NCBI GenBank assembly: GCA_017312345.1
Contig: BLAA01000001.1
Coordinates: 2,170,001 to 2,234,000 of the forward strand
Origin: Candidatus Denitrolinea symbiosum
GTDB taxonomy: Bacteria; Chloroflexota; Anaerolineae; Anaerolineales; Villigracilaceae
Reading direction: 5' to 3'
Length of the DNA: 64,000 nucleotides
The position numbers and the translations under genes were made by a program. The notes beneath the pieces are model-generated. The model made no database searches and was not told the DNA's origin. It saw only the letters and a list, made by a program, of their open reading frames with translations. Positions 63,415 through 64,000 of this stretch are shown piece after piece (within the stretch, counting starts at the first letter, position 1; the number at the start of each line of letters is the position of its first letter).

Positions 63415-64000
63415 ATGAAAAACCACCGGAAGACAAAAATCGTCGCCACCATCGGGCCGGCCAGCCAGGACGAGGAAACGCTGCGCGACCTCGTCTCCGC
63501 GGGGCTGAACGTGGCGCGCCTGAACTTCTCCCACGGCACGCATGAAGGGCACGCGGCCCACATCGCGGCCATCCGTAAGGTCGCCGCGGAACTCGACGTC
63601 TCCGTCGCCATCTTGCAGGACTTGCAAGGCCCCAAAGTGCGCGTCGGCGAGCTGCCCCATCCCCTCGACCTGACGCCGGGTGAGCAAGTCTGCCTGTATG
63701 CGGAGGACGACGCTCCGCCCGATTTTTCTGGACAGAAAATCCCCGTGGCCTTCGAGGAACTCTTCGCCTCCGTCCAGACGGGCGACCGGCTCCTGCTCGA
63801 CGACGGCCGTCTGCGCCTGACGGTCCAGACTGCCGAGGCGCGGCGTCTGACCGCGCATGTGGACGTGGGCGGACCGCTCACCTCGTATAAGGGCGTCAAC
63901 CTGCCCGGCGTGCGCATGCACATCGCGGGCTTCACCGAAAAGGACGAAGCCGACCTGAAATTCGGCCTCGCCCACGGCGTGGACGCGGTGGCGATCTCCT
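63415..64000 (+). CDS. pyk: Pyruvate kinase (partial, C-terminus outside window)
   Basis: The start MKNHRKTKIVATIGPASQ at 63415 is the family signature. LNVARLNFSHGTHEGH with the active-site Arg and Ser/His, ILQDLQGPKVRVGEL and the start of the B domain follow for 195 residues until the window ends. It catalyses the last ATP-forming step of glycolysis. A hairpin (CCCGCGCA/TGCGCGGG, about 63362-63388) lies upstream in its leader or ends the previous transcript. Confidence 0.95.
   Translation, partial: MKNHRKTKIVATIGPASQDEETLRDLVSAGLNVARLNFSHGTHEGHAAHIAAIRKVAAELDVSVAILQDLQGPKVRVGELPHPLDLTPGEQVCLYAEDDAPPDFSGQKIPVAFEELFASVQTGDRLLLDDGRLRLTVQTAEARRLTAHVDVGGPLTSYKGVNLPGVRMHIAGFTEKDEADLKFGLAHGVDAVAIS

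Overview
The window looks like a chromosomal stretch from a GC-rich bacterium of the Chloroflexota, most probably Anaerolineae. That placement is inferred from gene content: tandem branched-chain amino-acid ABC operons with Thr/Pro/Ala-rich lipoproteins, an archaeal/eukaryal-type ProS, GlnRS, a TtuA/TtuB-like tRNA thiolation pair, and Pro/Thr-rich surface proteins. No rRNA and no marker tree are available here. About sixty protein genes and one tRNA gene are supported; coding density is high.

Layout. 1-12.5 kb (minus strand): two complete liv-type ABC operons in tandem, each ordered binding protein, livH, livM, livG, livF, followed by a third, partial binding-protein gene. 12.5-15.3 kb: a cyclic-nucleotide-binding domain protein, a LysM/M23 peptidase, a DUF192 protein and a response regulator. 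15.4-18.1 kb: exodeoxyribonuclease III and FtsH. 18.2-23.4 kb (minus): acyl-CoA ligase, MiaA, an SH3-like lipoprotein, a YraN nuclease and a glycosyltransferase. 23.5-26.6 kb (plus): an NYN/OST-HTH protein, a TtuB-like sulfur carrier, TtuA and a YhhQ-type transporter. 26.7-30.2 kb: two exported proteins sharing a C-terminal domain. 30.7-38.1 kb: pyrG, a roadblock protein, a small membrane protein, a Pro/Thr-rich surface protein, pth and mfd. 38.2-43.6 kb (minus): a membrane protein, a HEAT-like protein, proS, a LOG-like protein and a MazG-like pyrophosphohydrolase. 43.8-50.3 kb: cca, alr, a CBS-ACT protein, rtcB and glnS. 50.5-51.6 kb: tRNA-Gln(CTG), a decayed tRNA copy, and an AT-rich cassette that resembles an integron gene cassette. 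51.6-58.5 kb: secDF, a P-loop protein, a PP2C/SpoIIE-like phosphatase, rpmF, a 3-hydroxyisobutyrate dehydrogenase-like enzyme, a nitrilase, an unknown conserved protein and smpB. 58.6-64 kb (plus): argF, rocD, an alanine dehydrogenase-like gene, a CoA-transferase and the start of pyruvate kinase.

The gene set fits a heterotroph that takes up and metabolises amino acids: two liv systems import them, and RocD, the Ald-like enzyme and the CoA-transferase could feed them into central metabolism. Translation and RNA-maintenance genes are abundant (glnS beside tRNA-Gln, proS, cca, miaA, ttuAB, rtcB, pth, smpB, rpmF).

The most unusual features are: (i) about fifteen degenerate tandem repeats with an exact period of 7 or 8 nt, each with its own word, in intergenic DNA and in frame inside mfd, cca, a membrane protein and a LOG-like gene; (ii) a 666-bp AT-rich cassette with an attC-like structure beside tRNA-Gln; (iii) a long, structured 5' leader shared by the two liv binding-protein genes; (iv) two 87-91 bp elements with GTACACGGAT ends, both between convergent genes; (v) four genes whose -10 box ends exactly 6 nt before the start codon, predicting leaderless mRNAs.
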